DNA of 64,000 bases from Vombatus ursinus (GCF_900497805.2 NW_020954551.1:2951569-3015568); one strand, 5' to 3'; counted from the stretch's first letter, positions 44,100 to 56,488 are shown. Notes: a model not told the origin generated them from the sequence alone. Numbers and translations: made by a program.

Positions 44100-45400
44100 G
44101 TTAGTGAACATTTGCTAAATGCCTGCCGTGTGCCAGACACTATACTAAGTGCTGGGGATATTAAAAGAGGCAAAAGACAGTTCTTACCTCAAAAAGTTTA
44201 TAATCTAATGGGGGAGACAACATGTAAATAAATACATGCCAAGCAAGTTATGTACGGGATAAATAGGAAATAATAGGGAAGGCGGTGGGATTAGGAGGGA
44301 TTAGGGAAGGCTTCCCATAGCAGGTGGGATTTTAGTTTGGATTTAAAGGTAGGCATGGAGGTCAGTAGTCAGAGTGGAGCAGAGAGAACATTCCTGGAAT
44401 GAGAGATAACCAGAGAAAATGCCTGGAGCTGAAATGAGAGATACATTTATGTGTTCTTCACGGACTGTCCAGGAGGCCAGTGTCACTGGAATGAAGAGTA
44501 CAAGTTGTTAAGGTGTAAGAAGACTGGAAAGGTAGGAGGGGACTAGGTGATGAAAGACTTTGGATGCCAAACTCAGCTTCTTGTATTTGATCCTGGGGGG
44601 TAGAGAGCCACTGGAGTTTATTGATTAGGGATAACGTGGTGTGACCTGTACTTTAGAAAAATCACTTTGAGAGCTGAATGGAGACTGGACTGGAGTTGGG
44701 AGAGCCTTGAGGGAGGCAGATCCATGAGCAACTATTGCTGTAGTTTAGGCTTGAGGTGTTGGGGGCCTTCACCACGGTGAGGACAGTGTCAGCGAAGAGA
44801 AGGGGGTATATCCTAGAGATGCTGCAAGGGGGAGCTCTATCAGCCTTGGCATCAGGTTGGATATGCGACTGAGAGATGATGAGGAGTCTAGGATGACTTC
44901 TAAGTTGTGAGCCTGAGGGCTTGGGAACATGGCGTTGCCCTCTGCAGTAACAGGGATGGTGGTCAGGGAGAGTTAAGGGGGAAGAAAATGAGTTCTGTTT
45001 GGGGTTCAGAGCTTTTTCTATTGAGTTCAGGATGTCTACTGGATATCCATTTTGAGATATCTAAAAGGCAGTTGATGAAGCAAGATTGGAGGTCAGCAGA
45101 GGGCTTTGGATAGGTTAGGTAAATTTGAGAGCTATCAGCATAGAGAGAGTAATTACATCCATGGGAGCTGATGAGATTACCGAGTGAAGTAATAGAGAGA
45201 GAAGAGAAGAATGACCAGGACAGAGCCATGTGGTATACCTCTGGTTAGAGAGTGAGATGTGGATGAGGGTATGGTAATAATGGAAACTGAGAAAGCATGG
45301 TTAGAGAGGTAGGAGGAGAACTGGGAGGGAAGGGGAGAGAGAGAGAGAGAGTCGTGAACCAAAAACTCAGAGAGAAGAGAGTCTAATGAAATAATTAAGC
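44100..45400 (-). mobile_element. Long L2/CR1-type LINE, antisense, with RT remnant
   Basis: Starts with the reversed 3' end (tgctaaatgcctgccgtgtg, actaagtgctggggat) and runs 1.3 kb. A minus-strand frame (45229-44963) reads SLGNLISSHGCNYSLYADSS then QIYLTYPK, the RT catalytic region with YADD changed to YADS. The element is broken in several places. Confidence 0.88.
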
Positions 45401-46760
45401 AACTCAAGCCTGAAAGAAGTAATACCTTATGTGAGATGATATTGGCAAGCTCTTTATCAATTGCTCATTGCTTTCACAAATGTTAATTAAGGCGGCCACC
45501 TTATTCTATAGATAATTTGAAGAAAAATAAGAGGCCATGGAGATGAAGAAGTACAAACATTCTTACCTATGAAAATTGAACCTTTGGAATACATTGAGTT
45601 GTACAAGTACATTTTGTATAATTCCAAATTCTAAAATGAGCGTTTGAAGAGTTAGAGTTTTATCTTGTCCCCTTGAAACAATTTGAGTTGAATAATTCTT
45701 GTAGCTAGCCACCTTCTCTTGGTGTCTTTAGTTATATTTGTACTTCTTAGTTATGTATGTTTCTTGAATTTATTTTAAACATTTTTTTTATGTATAACAT
45801 TGATCTCCTAAAGTTTAAAGCTTATTTGACTTTTTCATGTTACTTTTAAAATGACAGAATATTGTGGAAGTTATAATGACCAGAAATTGCCAAGGATAAC
45901 CAAATGTGCTTGTTTTTACCCCTGTCTCATGAAGGTCAGTAATAAAACTTTGTTGTTAAAGTCCAGGAATTTCAGTGCAGCCTTGAATTCTCTCCAGGAA
46001 GGCAGTGGGTTCTGCCGTAATTGATTCTAGTATTATCTTGTAGAATGTAAATTGTGGGTATTTGACTAAAAATAAATTAGAGATTTATGACTAGAAAACT
46101 ATTCTCATAGCATCTGTGGATGTTTGTAAAGTGAAGAGTGTTGCCTCCTTTACATGAGATTTGTCACGGCCAAAAATAATTCCTTACTTGATCCTGGCTT
46201 TTAGCCTTTCCCAGCATAGCAAGACTGGTCCTTGGACAACAGGCATGTCATTTTACAGTTAGTGGACAGATTTGTAACTTGAAGCCTTTCTGGCTCCATA
46301 GCACCTTTGGGGATGTAGGATTTTCCCCAAGGTGTGCTGAGGCACTGGAGGATTCCCTTTAGTTGAGGGGGCATATTGGATTTGATCATTTTTACATTTT
46401 GATTATGGTGATGTCATGTGAGCTTGAGAAAGGTTTGGGTTTAGTGCCAGTGATTAAAAAACAGAAAATAATACCCCTTAATTCCCTTGCATCTAACTGA
46501 CCATTATTTTGGATGCAGTGCTTAGTATGGATTTTTCACATGCTAGTTCTTTCCTTGGTTCTCCTATTCAGGCATTTCTTTGAGGGACAGATTATTTTTC
46601 TTTTTTAGCATTTTATCTTAGCATTTTATCATGCAGTACTTTGTATTATAGTTATTATTTGTATAAGGAACTTAATTTTTCCTGTTGAACTGTAAGCTTT
46701 TGGAAGTCAGGAAGTTGGCTCATTGCTTAGGAGGTGAACATCACATGGAACTGTGGTATT
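45401..46760. other. SLMAP intron, no recognised repeat
   Basis: About 1.3 kb of AT-rich intron in which I find no exon or repeat. Confidence 0.5.
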
Positions 46761-46764
46761 TAAA

Positions 46765-47225
46765 ACTCATAAAAATGGGAAAAGGACCTACATGTACAAA
46801 AATATTTATAGCAGCTCTTTTTGTGGTGGCCAAGAATTGGAAATTGAGGGGTGTGCCCATCAATTGGGGAATGGCTGAAGTTGTGGTATATGAATGTAAT
46901 GGAATACTATTGTGCTATAAGAAATGATGAGCAGGCAGACTTCAGAAAAACCTGGAAAGACTTGTATGGTCTGATGCTGAATGAAATGAGCAGAACCAGG
47001 AGAACGCTGCACACAGTAACAGCCACGTTGTGCAATGACTGACTTCATAGACATGATGGAAAATGCTGTCCACATCCAGAGAAAGAACTATGGAGTCTGA
47101 ACGCAGACCGAAGCGTACTATTTGATCTCTTTTTTTCTTTTGTTGTTTTATTTCTTTCTTGTGGATCCTTCCTTTGGTTCTAATACTTCTTTACAACATG
47201 ACTAACGTGAAAAAAAAACGTTTAA
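46765..47225 (+). mobile_element. L1 3' end, sense (ORF2 C-terminus and 3' UTR)
   Basis: Translation across two frames gives CTKIFIAALFVVAKNWKLRG and WLKLWYMNVMEYYCAIRNDE, then RKTWKDLYGLMLNEMSRTRR: the ORF2 tail, with a frameshift near 46850. The 3' UTR (cacatccagagaaagaacta) and A-rich tail (to about 47235) follow. Less diverged than most L1 in the window. It ends about 150 bases before the SLMAP exon at 47382. Confidence 0.9.
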
Positions 47226-47381
47226 AAAAAAAAAAACACCACGTTTCGACACGTCCCCAAAGAGGACGGTGACTCCAGAGAACATTGTGTCACAGTTTTT
47301 TTTTTTTAAGTGATCTGAAATTTTGCTTCTTTTTAACCTACTCATTGTACTTTAAAATTTTTTTATTTTTATTATTTCTAG

Positions 47382-47454
47382 TTACCCATGGATGTATTGT
47401 TTCCACAATAAAACTTTTTCTACCAGATGGTATGGAAGCTCGACTACGGTCAGA
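47382..47454 (+). CDS. SLMAP: SLMAP internal coding exon following the FHA domain
   Basis: Joined to the single g left by the previous exon, this 73-base exon reads VTHGCIVSTIKLFLPDGMEA followed by RLRS, and leaves two bases (ga) for the next exon. This is the SLMAP sequence directly after the core FHA fold (about human residues 116-140), including the last hydrophobic strand of the domain (CIVSTIKLFLP). Acceptor: T-rich tract ending ctag at 47378-47381. Donor: gtaagt at 47455, a consensus site. Phases on both sides fit the neighbouring exons, which supports a functional gene and not a processed copy. Upstream at 46765-47225 lies an L1 3' end, and downstream an old MIR begins about 30 bases after the donor, so this exon sits tightly between repeats. 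Confidence 0.96.
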
Positions 47455-47484
47455 GTAAGTATAGTTCTTTGATGATGATGATAT

Positions 47485-47685
47485 TAATAGCTCAGATTGT
47501 AGTGCTTTACAATGTTCTTTCCCCACAACAACCCTGGGAAGTAGTGCCAGTATTATTATTCCCATTTTACCCATGAGGAAACTGAGATGTTGAAAGAGTA
47601 AACAGTTTGCCCAGAAGAAAACAGAGTTAATGTCAGAACAAGGACTCAGACACAGTTTTCCTGACTTGAAACACAGTGATGTTTC
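47485..47685 (-). repeat. MIR/Ther-1-type SINE, antisense
   Basis: gtagtgctttacaatgttct, ccacaacaaccctgggaagt, ttacccatgaggaaactgag, then decayed head. Starts 30 bases after the exon 47382-47454. Confidence 0.75.
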
Positions 47686-47689
47686 AAGG

Positions 47690-47985
47690 AATTGGGAATG
47701 TATGATCTAGAGAAGAGAAGATTTGCTAGGGCCCTTATAGCTGTCTTCAATTATGTGAATGGTTGTCACTTAGCAAGAAGATTATCCCTGTTGAACCTCA
47801 GATGGCTGGATGAGGAGCACTGAGTGGAAGGTACAGGGGGCGCATCTGCCTCACAGTTAGAGGGTCTGAAAGTGATACGGGCTCCTCCTCACTGGAGATC
47901 CTCAGGTACAGGCACGTGAGCTCAAGAGGAGATTCATGTTCAGCTCTGGGTTGGTCCAGATGGCTTCTGGATTCTTTTCTACTTC
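47690..47985 (+). mobile_element. L3/CR1-type LINE 3' region, sense
   Basis: gtatgatctagagaagagaa, cccttatagctgtcttcaat, gagcactgagtggaaggtac and ctcctcactggagatcctca follow the conserved 3' ORF of CR1/L3 (LEKRRL...AVFKYL...; region near 'SLEVFK'). Confidence 0.7.
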
Positions 47986-49270
47986 TGTGACTTGAGAGGT
48001 GAAGAGAAAAAAGAAAAGGTAAAAGGGGGAAGGAAAGGAGTCTTTCACAGACTGAGAAGAAGAAAAATAAGTGGGTGAAGCAGCTTGTCAACTGGAATTG
48101 GAGCCCCTCAAAGCTAGACCTTTTCTGGAATCGTTAAAAGACACAGAGGCCCTGAGTTGAGGCTGAACACTGGTGGTTCTTAAAGTGATCTGATCGCTCT
48201 TCAGTCATTTGCTTTGGACACACCATTAATGAATGTTTTTCCTTTTGCTGTATTATTTAGGAGATAGTTAGTATGGACCTAGCCCATAAGTGTAGCAAGG
48301 CAATGGTGACTTTATTTCTTGTGAGCAAAGTGATGGAAGATATTTTTACTTAAAGTAGAAATTTTTCCCACAGGCAAAAAGCTTCCTCATTTACTATTCT
48401 TAACAATTTGGGGTCCCACAAGTTCTGTAATGTTCAGACTTTATTTAACAGAATCACTTAATAAAATAAAATTTACCCATGGTTTAGCAAATTAGTGCTG
48501 TCTGGGCTGCCTTTGGCTTCTTTCTTGGTCCTCCTTGCCCCTTTGTTATACTTTCTCATATATTAGGCAGGTAAATATAATTTGGGGCTCATTTCCTCAC
48601 TTTAAAAATGGGGATTATATACTTGCACAAATTATGCATGATAATTTCTACTCAATTCTATGAATATTAAAATTCAAGAATTTCAAGTTAAGTGGTGACT
48701 ATGCTAGTGCTTTTCAATGTTTACTCTATGATTAGTTTAATCCATTATACTTTTAAAAACATTTCTCCCCACCCCCTCCACCCCCACCCTCACCTTGCAC
48801 TTAGTATTCTGTGTATTTCAGTGCCCAGAAAAAAGTACAGCTGAACAGGTATAGAGCCACGTTTCCATGGCCATCACATTCAAAGCATCAGAGATGCTGA
48901 TTTGTGTATGGGCGATGTTAGGAAGCAAGGAGAGGGAAGAAGAACAATTAATAAGTCAAGGAAGGAAGAGAAGAAGAAGAAAAAAAAAGATGCCAAGAAA
49001 TGGAAAGGGAGAGAAGTGAGAAGGCCTTGGAGCAAGTGTTGAATCATTGGTGTGTTTATGATAGTTTGTGTTTTTATTAGGATGACTGAGTTAAATTTAA
49101 ATAAGAAACATTAGATGGGGGGACCTTCCAGCTATGGCAGTGAGCGTCCCACCCCTCATGCTGTGCACAAACATGTTTATGGACATGCTTCCTATTTATA
49201 CTTTAAAAAAAAGTTTCCGCCATACTGGCCTACCTTTAAGTAGCATGCACATTGTTACACAACTAGAAAA
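47986..49270. other. SLMAP intron, no recognised repeat
   Basis: Purine-rich at 47990-48070 and 48945-49020, otherwise AT-rich. No exon recognised. Confidence 0.45.
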
Positions 49271-49274
49271 TCTT

Positions 49275-49397
49275 TTTGGGGGGGGGGTCAGGTGACTTGT
49301 ACAGGGTCACACAGGGCTGGGTCTGAGGCTGGATTTGAACTCAGGTCCTCCTGACTTCAGGGCCGGTGCTCTATCCACTGTACCACCTAGCTGCCCC
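49275..49397 (-). mobile_element. tRNA-derived marsupial SINE, antisense, partly deleted
   Basis: gtcaggtgacttgtacaggg, cacagggctgggtctgaggc (internal deletion), ggatttgaactcaggtcctc, and ccactgtaccacctagctgc. Confidence 0.9.
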
Positions 49398-49424
49398 ACC
49401 TGGGCTACCTTTAAATTGCACTTT

Positions 49425-49610
49425 TACCATTTGTAAAGCCCATTCATGTCTGTTATTTCTTTTGATTTTCACAACAGCTTCTTAAAGTAGATAAAATAGA
49501 GATTCTCCTCATGCCATTTTGTAGACTGGAGATTTAGGTAGTTACTTGTCTAAGTTCACACAGATGGTGAGACTCAAAGATAGAATTATGCCCTGGTCTA
49601 GCACTGTACT
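49425..49610 (-). repeat. MIR/Ther-1-type SINE, antisense
   Basis: tttgtaaagcccattcatgt, gattttcacaacagcttctt, tttgtagactggagatttag, acacagatggtgagactc. Confidence 0.6.
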
Positions 49611-49727
49611 TGATATATTATGAAGTGGAACAAAAGATGAGCTCATAATTTGTATAAGACACAGGGTGATGCTTAACGCAGGATTGGTATTATCGGGTTG
49701 GGAACAGGAATTAGGCTCACTATGTTC

Positions 49728-50090
49728 CAAATGAAATGCATCTTCTTTCCCCTAAAACCTATTCTTCTTGTCACTCATTTCCTGTGCCCAGTTGGTCAAA
49801 ATATATTGGATTTCCATAGTATCTCTTCCCTGAATTATTGTAGTCTTTGCCTCTGCCCTCGAACCACTGTCGTGGTTGCTCGGAACTCTTCAGAGTGTCT
49901 TCATTGCTATCAAGTAAAAGCCAGTTCCTTTCACGCCCTCTGGGCTTCAGCCACATTGGACATTTGGTCCAGAGGCACCTTCTGTAGTATTGTTCATACA
50001 TACTGTTCTCTGTGCCCAGAATACCATTCCCTTCCTCTGGAGAGCCTACCCCACTAAAGCCCCACCTGGCAGCTTGTGGGACTTTCTGAG
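49728..50090 (+). mobile_element. L2 fragment, sense
   Basis: ctccctgaattattgtagtc-like and ctctgtgcccagaataccat, gccccacctggcagcttgtg follow L2 distal ORF2. Minor deletions. Confidence 0.55.
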
Positions 50091-50857
50091 CTCAGGCTGA
50101 GCGTGGTGGTCCTCCTTTAGACCCACACGGGCATGACCACTAGCTGGCTCTGTCAAACGCGCTATTCTCATGGCCACTCTGACTGACATTTATAGTGTTA
50201 TCAAGCAATTAGTTGCAATTAATATTGTCTGTCAAGTTTTGGAAAGGTGGGGATTACAATTTTAAACTAAATGGCAAGTAGTGATAGGAGGTTGGCTGTT
50301 TGGTTACCTCAGTTTTTCTTTGTTGTTCACATAGTCATACAAACTTCAGGCTTACATTCCTGTTGCTGGTAAGCACTTAAAATTGTACGAACTTATTGCA
50401 TGTTATGTGCAGTTTAAAAAGAAATTGGATGTACATAACTCTGAAGGAAGACTGTAAATTAGGAAGAGTTTGTATTTTAATAATTGTTCAATTTACCAGA
50501 GGATCAACTGTAGCGAATCTTTTCAATAGAAGACCTTCCAGTAAATTAAAAATGCAACCTGATTTCTAAAAATTAAGTTGATCTGATCCTGAAAAGCTAT
50601 CTTGCTTACTATGGAAAGCTAGATGTATTCATTTGGATTCTGTGGGAATTTTGCATATTTATTGATCTTTTAAAAATATTTCAACATTTGTTATGCCTGT
50701 TCAGTACAAATTGTTATTTTATTTTCTTCAGTAGTAAATATAAAAGTCAAAGGTTGAAACTTGTGAGTTATATATTTACAGGACTCATTCTGGTTTTTTT
50801 GAACCCCTTGCTTTAAAAAATTATTAGATTTAAATGCTCTTTTTTGCTTGTTTTCAG
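50091..50857. other. SLMAP intron before the micro-exon
   Basis: AT-rich, no repeat recognised; ends with the acceptor tract of the 50858 exon. Confidence 0.5.
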
Positions 50858-50894
50858 TGTCATCCATGCTCCATTACCAAGTCCCGTTGACAAA
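50858..50894 (+). CDS. SLMAP: SLMAP 37-base micro-exon (linker after FHA)
   Basis: With the ga carried over, this exon completes Asp and then encodes VIHAPLPSPVDK, ending exactly on a codon boundary. It matches the SLMAP linker between the FHA domain and the coiled coils (about human residues 140-152). At 37 bases it is very short and is too small to stand out as an open frame; it was found by looking for the missing protein segment between its neighbours. Acceptor: ttgttttcag ending at 50857. Donor: gtaagt at 50895. The segment is proline-rich and probably flexible. Skipping only this exon would shift the frame, because 37 is not a multiple of three, so it is expected to be constitutive; that is an inference from phase. 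Confidence 0.95.
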
Positions 50895-51174
50895 GTAAGT
50901 TATTTTTACTGTTTGTGTTTCTTGAGAAAGCTGTCTTTTTATTGGGAAATTTTTACTAGTAATGAAGGGAAAAAACCTTACAGCTCAATCAGCTTTTGTT
51001 AAAATCTGCAGAATAAAACATTTATTGCAATATGCAAATCTGCAGAAGAAATTTTGGAGGGGAAACAGACCTGTTAATATTGAGTATTGGTCCCTGATCT
51101 AATGAGGAGTAGAAAGTGAATCAGGCTCCTTTTCCCTCCTCCCACCAATTGGAAAAAAAAAAAGGCATCCAGAA
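50895..51174. other. SLMAP intron after the micro-exon
   Basis: No repeat or additional exon recognised. Confidence 0.45.
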
Positions 51175-51305
51175 GAATCAGGATCGTAGACCTAGTGCTG
51201 AATGGGGTCTTGAGATTAAGCTATAAAGTCAACCCTTTGTTTTACCGATGAAGAAACTGAGGCCCAGGAGGTTGTGACTTGCCCAGAGCTACACAGTTAG
51301 TAAAA
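51175..51305 (-). repeat. MIR-type SINE, antisense
   Basis: gaatggggtcttgagattaa, ttaccgatgaagaaactgag, gcccaggaggttgtgacttg, cagagctacacagttag. Confidence 0.65.
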
Positions 51306-51537
51306 GGAGGGTGGCTGATAAAAATATCACAAAATAAAAATAACCTGAATAGAAATGAAAAAATCAAAGCGGGTATGACAACTTTTATATTAATTATTTT
51401 ATATTAAGTAACCACTATTTAACAATGACCACAATGGAGAACAGACCTGAAGACAGTGCAATCTCAGTTGGAAATATAGGTTCAAAAATCACTCTATTTT
51501 CCAAAGAGTTTGGAAAACCTAAAGAAGTATTTAACAG

Positions 51538-52804
51538 AGGGGTTAGAGCCAAGATGGCAGAGTAAAATCAGCGATCTACTTGAGCTCTCCCTCAAACCCC
51601 TCCAAATACCTATAAAAAATGGCTCTAAACAAATTCTAGAGCAGCAGAACCCACAAAAAGACAGAGTGAAACAAATTTCCAGCCCAAGACAACCTGGATG
51701 GTTGATTGGAAAGGTCTATTGTGCTGGGCTGGGAGAGGAGCACAGTTCAGTGTGGGCTACGCAGGCTGCGCAGGCAAAGAACAGGCCTCAGCGAACCTGG
51801 AGCAGTCCTCATGGGATTGAATCAAGGGGAGTTTCCAGACTTCTCAAGTCACAAACACCAAAGACAACTTAGAAGGTCAGGTGGAAAGGTCTGAACCGCG
51901 GTGAGAGAGGAACTCAGTCCGGCCCCAGTCCCAGCACAGTCCCGGGAGTGGCGGCTGTTTCTGGACTTCTCGGCCCACAGACGGTGGGGGCATCGAGTGG
52001 CTGATCAGAGGGGGATTACAGGGATCTCTTTGCTGGTGCTGAGGCAGGATTCTCTTGCTTTGCCTGTGCTTGGATCTGGGGTGCAGTTCTGGGTGGTGGT
52101 CCTGTGGTGGAGGAGGGGTGCTGGCGTGGTGAAGTTCTAAGGCAGAAAAGAGTGCTTGTGGTCACTCATAGACCAGAGCACAAGCCAGGAAAAGAGTAAC
52201 ACCTCACCCTTGATCACTCCACCTTGGAAGAACTGAAAACTTACAGGTCCCTACAAATATCTCTGAAAACAGGTGCACAAAACCTCCCAAGCTTGGGACA
52301 GACATTGTCCACACTGGAAGTAGACCCCTACGTTAACAAAGAGTTTAAAACTCAAGTAATTGGCTGGGATCATGAGCAAACTGCGCAAAAAAAAAAAGTC
52401 AGACCATAGAATCTTTCTTTGGTGACAAAGATCAAAACATACAACCAGAAGAAGACAACAAAGTCAAAGCTCCTACATCCAAAGCCTCCAAAAAAAATAT
52501 AAATTGGTCCCAGGCCATGGAAGAGCTCAAAAAGGATTTTGAGAAGCACGTAAGAGAAGTAAAGAAAAACTGGGAAGAGAAATGAGCATGATGCAAGAAA
52601 ATCATGAAAAACAAGTCAAGAGCTTGCTAAAGGAGACCCAAAAAAATACTGAAAAAAAAAAAACCTTTAAAAAATAGCCTAACCCAAATGGACCTAACCC
52701 TCTTTTGCAGAGGTCCAAAAATCCAGTGAGGAGAAGAATACCCTAAAAAGCAGAATTAACCAAATGGAAAAGGAAGTCCAAAAGTTCACTGAAGAAAATA
52801 GCTT

Positions 52805-52837
<33 letters not shown>

Positions 52838-53676
52838 GGAGTTGGGGTTAAGTGACTTGCCCAGGGTCACACAGCTAGTAAGTGTTGAAAATAGCTTCCT
52901 TAAAAATTTGAGTGGAGCAAATGGAAGCTAGTGACTTTATGAGAAATCAAGGCAACTGTAAAACAAAACCAAAAGAATGAAAAAATAGAAGAGAATGTGA
53001 AATATCTCATTGGAAAAACAACTGACCTGGAAAATAGATCCAGGAGAGAGAATTTAAAAATTATTGGATTACTTGAAAGCTCAAAAAAAGAGCCTAGACA
53101 TCATCTTTCAAGAAATTATCAAGGAAAACTGTCCTGATATTCTCGAACCAGAGGGTAAAATGGAAATGGAAAGAATCCACCAATCACCTCCTGAAAGAGA
53201 TCCCCAAAGGAAAACTCCTAGGAATATTATAGCCAAATTCCAGAGTTCCCAGGTCAAGAAGAAAATATTGCAAGCAGCCAGATGGAAACAATTCAAGTAT
53301 TGTGGAAACACAATCAGGATAATACAAGATTTAACATCTTCTACATTAAGGGACTGGAGGGCTTGGAATATAATATTCTGGAGGTCAAAAGAGATAGGAT
53401 TACAACTTACCCAGCAAAATTGAGTATAATCCTTCAGGGGGAAAAATGGCCATTCAGTGAAATAGAGAACTTTCAGACATTCTTGATGGAAAGACCAGAG
53501 CTGAATAGAAAATTTGACTTTCAAATACAAGACTCAAGAGAAGCATGAAAAGGTAAATAGGAAAGAGAAATCATAAGGGACTTATTAAAGTTGAACTGTT
53601 TACATTCCTACATGGAAAGATGATATTTGTAACTCATGAGAGCTTTGTCAGTATTAGGGTAGTTGAAGGGAAAAAA

Positions 53677-53715
<39 letters not shown>

Positions 53716-54527
53716 GTTAGCTAGATAGAGGGCACAGGGTGAGTTGAAGATAAAGGGGTGATATCTGGAGAATAAAATTAAGGGGTGACAGAGGATTATA
53801 ATAGGAGAAAGGGAGAGAATGAGGTAAATTATCTCACATGAAACAGACAAGAAAAGGCTTTTACAGTGGAGGGGAAATGGGGGAGGTGAGAGGGAATGAG
53901 TGAATCTTATTCTCATAGGATTTGGCTTAAGGAGGGAATAACATAAACAATGGGGTATGGAAATCTATCTTATTCTACAGGAAATTAAGGGGGGAAGGGG
54001 ATGATAGAGGGGAGGGCAGATTGGGGGAGGGAATAATCAGAAGCAGACACTTCTGAGGAGGGACCGGGTCAAAAGAGAGAATAGAATAAACAGGGTGGTA
54101 TAGGATGAAGGGAAATACACTTAATTTTTCACAATATGACTACTGTGGAAGTGTTTTGTGTGACTACACACGTATAACCCTATATTGAGTTGCTTGCCTT
54201 ATCAATGAGGGTGGGTAGGCAGGGAGGAAGGGAGAGAATTTGGAACCTAAAGTTTTAAAAACAAATGTTAAAAATTGTTTTTACGTGCAACTGGGAAATA
54301 AGATATACCAGCAGTGGGATATAGAAATCTATCCTGCTCTACAGGACAATAGAAGGGGAAGGGGATGAGAGAAGGGGAGGGCAGATCAGGAGAAGGGGTA
54401 TTCAGAATGCTTGCCATCTTGGGGTGGGGGGAGGGGTGAGATGGGGAGAAAATTTGGAATTCAAAATCTTGTAGAAGTGAATATTGAAAACTAAAAATAA
54501 ATAAATAAAAATGAAAGTTTTTAAAAA
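51538..54527 (+). mobile_element. HAL1-type element (L1-like with ORF1 but no ORF2), full length
   Basis: Flanked by a 17-base target duplication with one mismatch: aaagaagtatttaacag (51521-51537) and aaagaaatatttaacag (54528-54544). It starts with the L1-type 5' motif gagccaagatggcagag and has a GC-richer 5' UTR (51538-52371). ORF1 runs from the ATG at 52372 to the stop at 53546-53548; its RRM and C-terminal region is readable at 53064-53422 (KSLDIIFQEIIKENCPDILE, RKTPRNIIAKFQSSQVKKKI), related to human L1 ORF1p. Frame breaks include one at an A-run near 52387. After ORF1 there is no endonuclease or RT, only about 1 kb of purine-rich 3' UTR with a (TG) run at 53678-53710. A SINE piece interrupts ORF1. 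Confidence 0.88.
52809..52886 (-). mobile_element. Short truncated SINE inside HAL1 ORF1, antisense
   Basis: Poly-T of about 28 bases, then ggggttaagtgacttgccca and cacacagctagtaagtgtt. Exact 15-base duplication gaaaatagcttcctt at 52794-52808 and 52887-52901. It kept only about 50 bases of SINE body, so reverse transcription ended early. Confidence 0.95.
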
Positions 54528-54544
54528 AAAGAAATATTTAACAG

Positions 54545-56473
54545 TCCTAGGAGAGGTCAGAATCTATTAATGTCATGATTTCTGACATCTCATATCTTTC
54601 AAAAAACAGAATTCTAAACAATATAATTGAAGAGATTGTCAAACTGTACTGGAAGTATTCCAAAAAAGTGACAGTACACAAATAGAATTTGTGAGACCCA
54701 GATAAGAAAGATCTCAAATTTGGTAATTGTATATGTATTTTAATTAAACTGTGCCATTATAATGATATGACCAAATGCTTCAAGCTTTCAGAAGAGGCAA
54801 AAATGACTTCAGTTCACCTGAATCAGAACTGAGTTTGTGTAGAATACACATGAAGGGTGAAATTGGAAGCCAGCACATAAACAATTGAGTAGCATGAGAC
54901 ATGGAGTCAGAGGACAGACCTGGAAAGACTCTGCAATTTGAAATTGAGAGAGGGGGATTGGAAAAGCCTTTAGACTGGCAAGTTTTGCCAGCAGATAAGC
55001 ACAAGCTTCTTCAGTTAGTTTATGACCAACAAGCTTCCAGCCATACCAGATAAGTATTAATTCAGTTCACACTTTAAAAATCAAGATAAAAGAGTTGTTA
55101 ACAAAATATGAGAAGTTCAGAGCTTTGACCAGAGGACTGCATTTTTCAGAAGGAAAGTTCAAGAAAGTAAGATGGAGGAAGATAGCCAGAAGGTGGAAGA
55201 CATCGGGAGTAGTGCAGTGTCCATGTAAATCTTCTGTTTTTGACAGCAGAGAAGTCCTAAGTTAAGAAAGTCTGTAGAGGTAAAGAAAATTGTGTAACTG
55301 TGAATATAGGAGACAGGACCTTTTATATAGTGACTTTTAAGTTTTGGAAGGTATGTATTCCCTTTCCTTCATGTATGATTGAAGAAGAGATGAAAATCTA
55401 ACCTTTGTAATGCTAAATGTAAACACTAGGTTTTTCATTAAGATTTTAGAAAATCCCAGCATAAATATGAAACCAGAATCTAACAAGCTATTTGTAAGCA
55501 GTATCTTTAATATGGAAATTTTTTGCACTTTTAAAAATGCAAGGTTTCCGTCCAGTTCAGCATTCACTTGCCAGATGATAGAGAGTTAGAATGTAGTATC
55601 AGTTCATGTTAAATTCACAGCCCAGACAGTGAGGAAAAACAGAAATAACATATTATGTTGAAATGTTTTATTCAACATGAGGTTTTATCATTTTAGAATA
55701 CAAATGTACCTAATAATTCTATAGTGATAGCCATAAAGGAAAATTTCAGTCTTTCAAAAATATCAAAAACACAAATAGAACATTTTAATACCAAAATATG
55801 ATAAATCAAAAAAGTTTTAAAAATTAACTATCACATATAATTGATATATGTAAGGAACTTGATGAAGAAAATAAAGAGTATACTTTTTAATTAATTATGA
55901 ATATGGAAAAATCAGACATGATATTAATTGCATGTATGTATCATAATGACATAAATCAGTTGTAAAAATTTTAAGTGTGAATAATAGTTGTAGGCCCCAG
56001 TAACAACTAAAAAAATTATTAAGTGACTAAGAAGGAATTCTTTTCAAACTGGATTATGTCTGATAATGACTATATCAAAATCTACAGGATGCAGCCAAAG
56101 GAGTACTTTAATTTTGAACCTGTTGGCTTTTGTCAACAGATTTTTTTTCTTTTGATCCACACGTGTGATTTCATGGATGTGTACAGACTTCTTCCTCTGA
56201 AGCAGAGTAGGCTTCATCTGTATTTTATAGTCTCAGGGTCATGACAGAAAGCATTGATAAACAGAGACTACAGAGGACTGATCCCCACAAATCCGACTGC
56301 AAGTCCGTCTTTCCCTCCACATTTGCAAAGCAGCCAATAAGAAATAGAGAAAAGGAATCGAGTCTGAACTGGAGAGATAAGGATTACTTTTTTCATTTTG
56401 TAGGGGAGAAGCTACAACTAACTATTTCATGGGTTCCTTTGGCACTGGTCACTTAGAGTGGGAACCAGTCTTT
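54545..56473. other. SLMAP intron, no recognised repeat
   Basis: About 1.9 kb of AT-rich intron without recognisable repeats or exons. Confidence 0.5.
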
Positions 56474-56488
56474 AAGAACAAGTCTCTG

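Noticed and set aside
46685-47042. Small protein genes on the + strand
   Set aside because: They are the C-terminal ORF2 remnant of an L1, as shown by the KNWKLRG and RKTWKDLY motifs. The same is true of the frames at 63501-63849.
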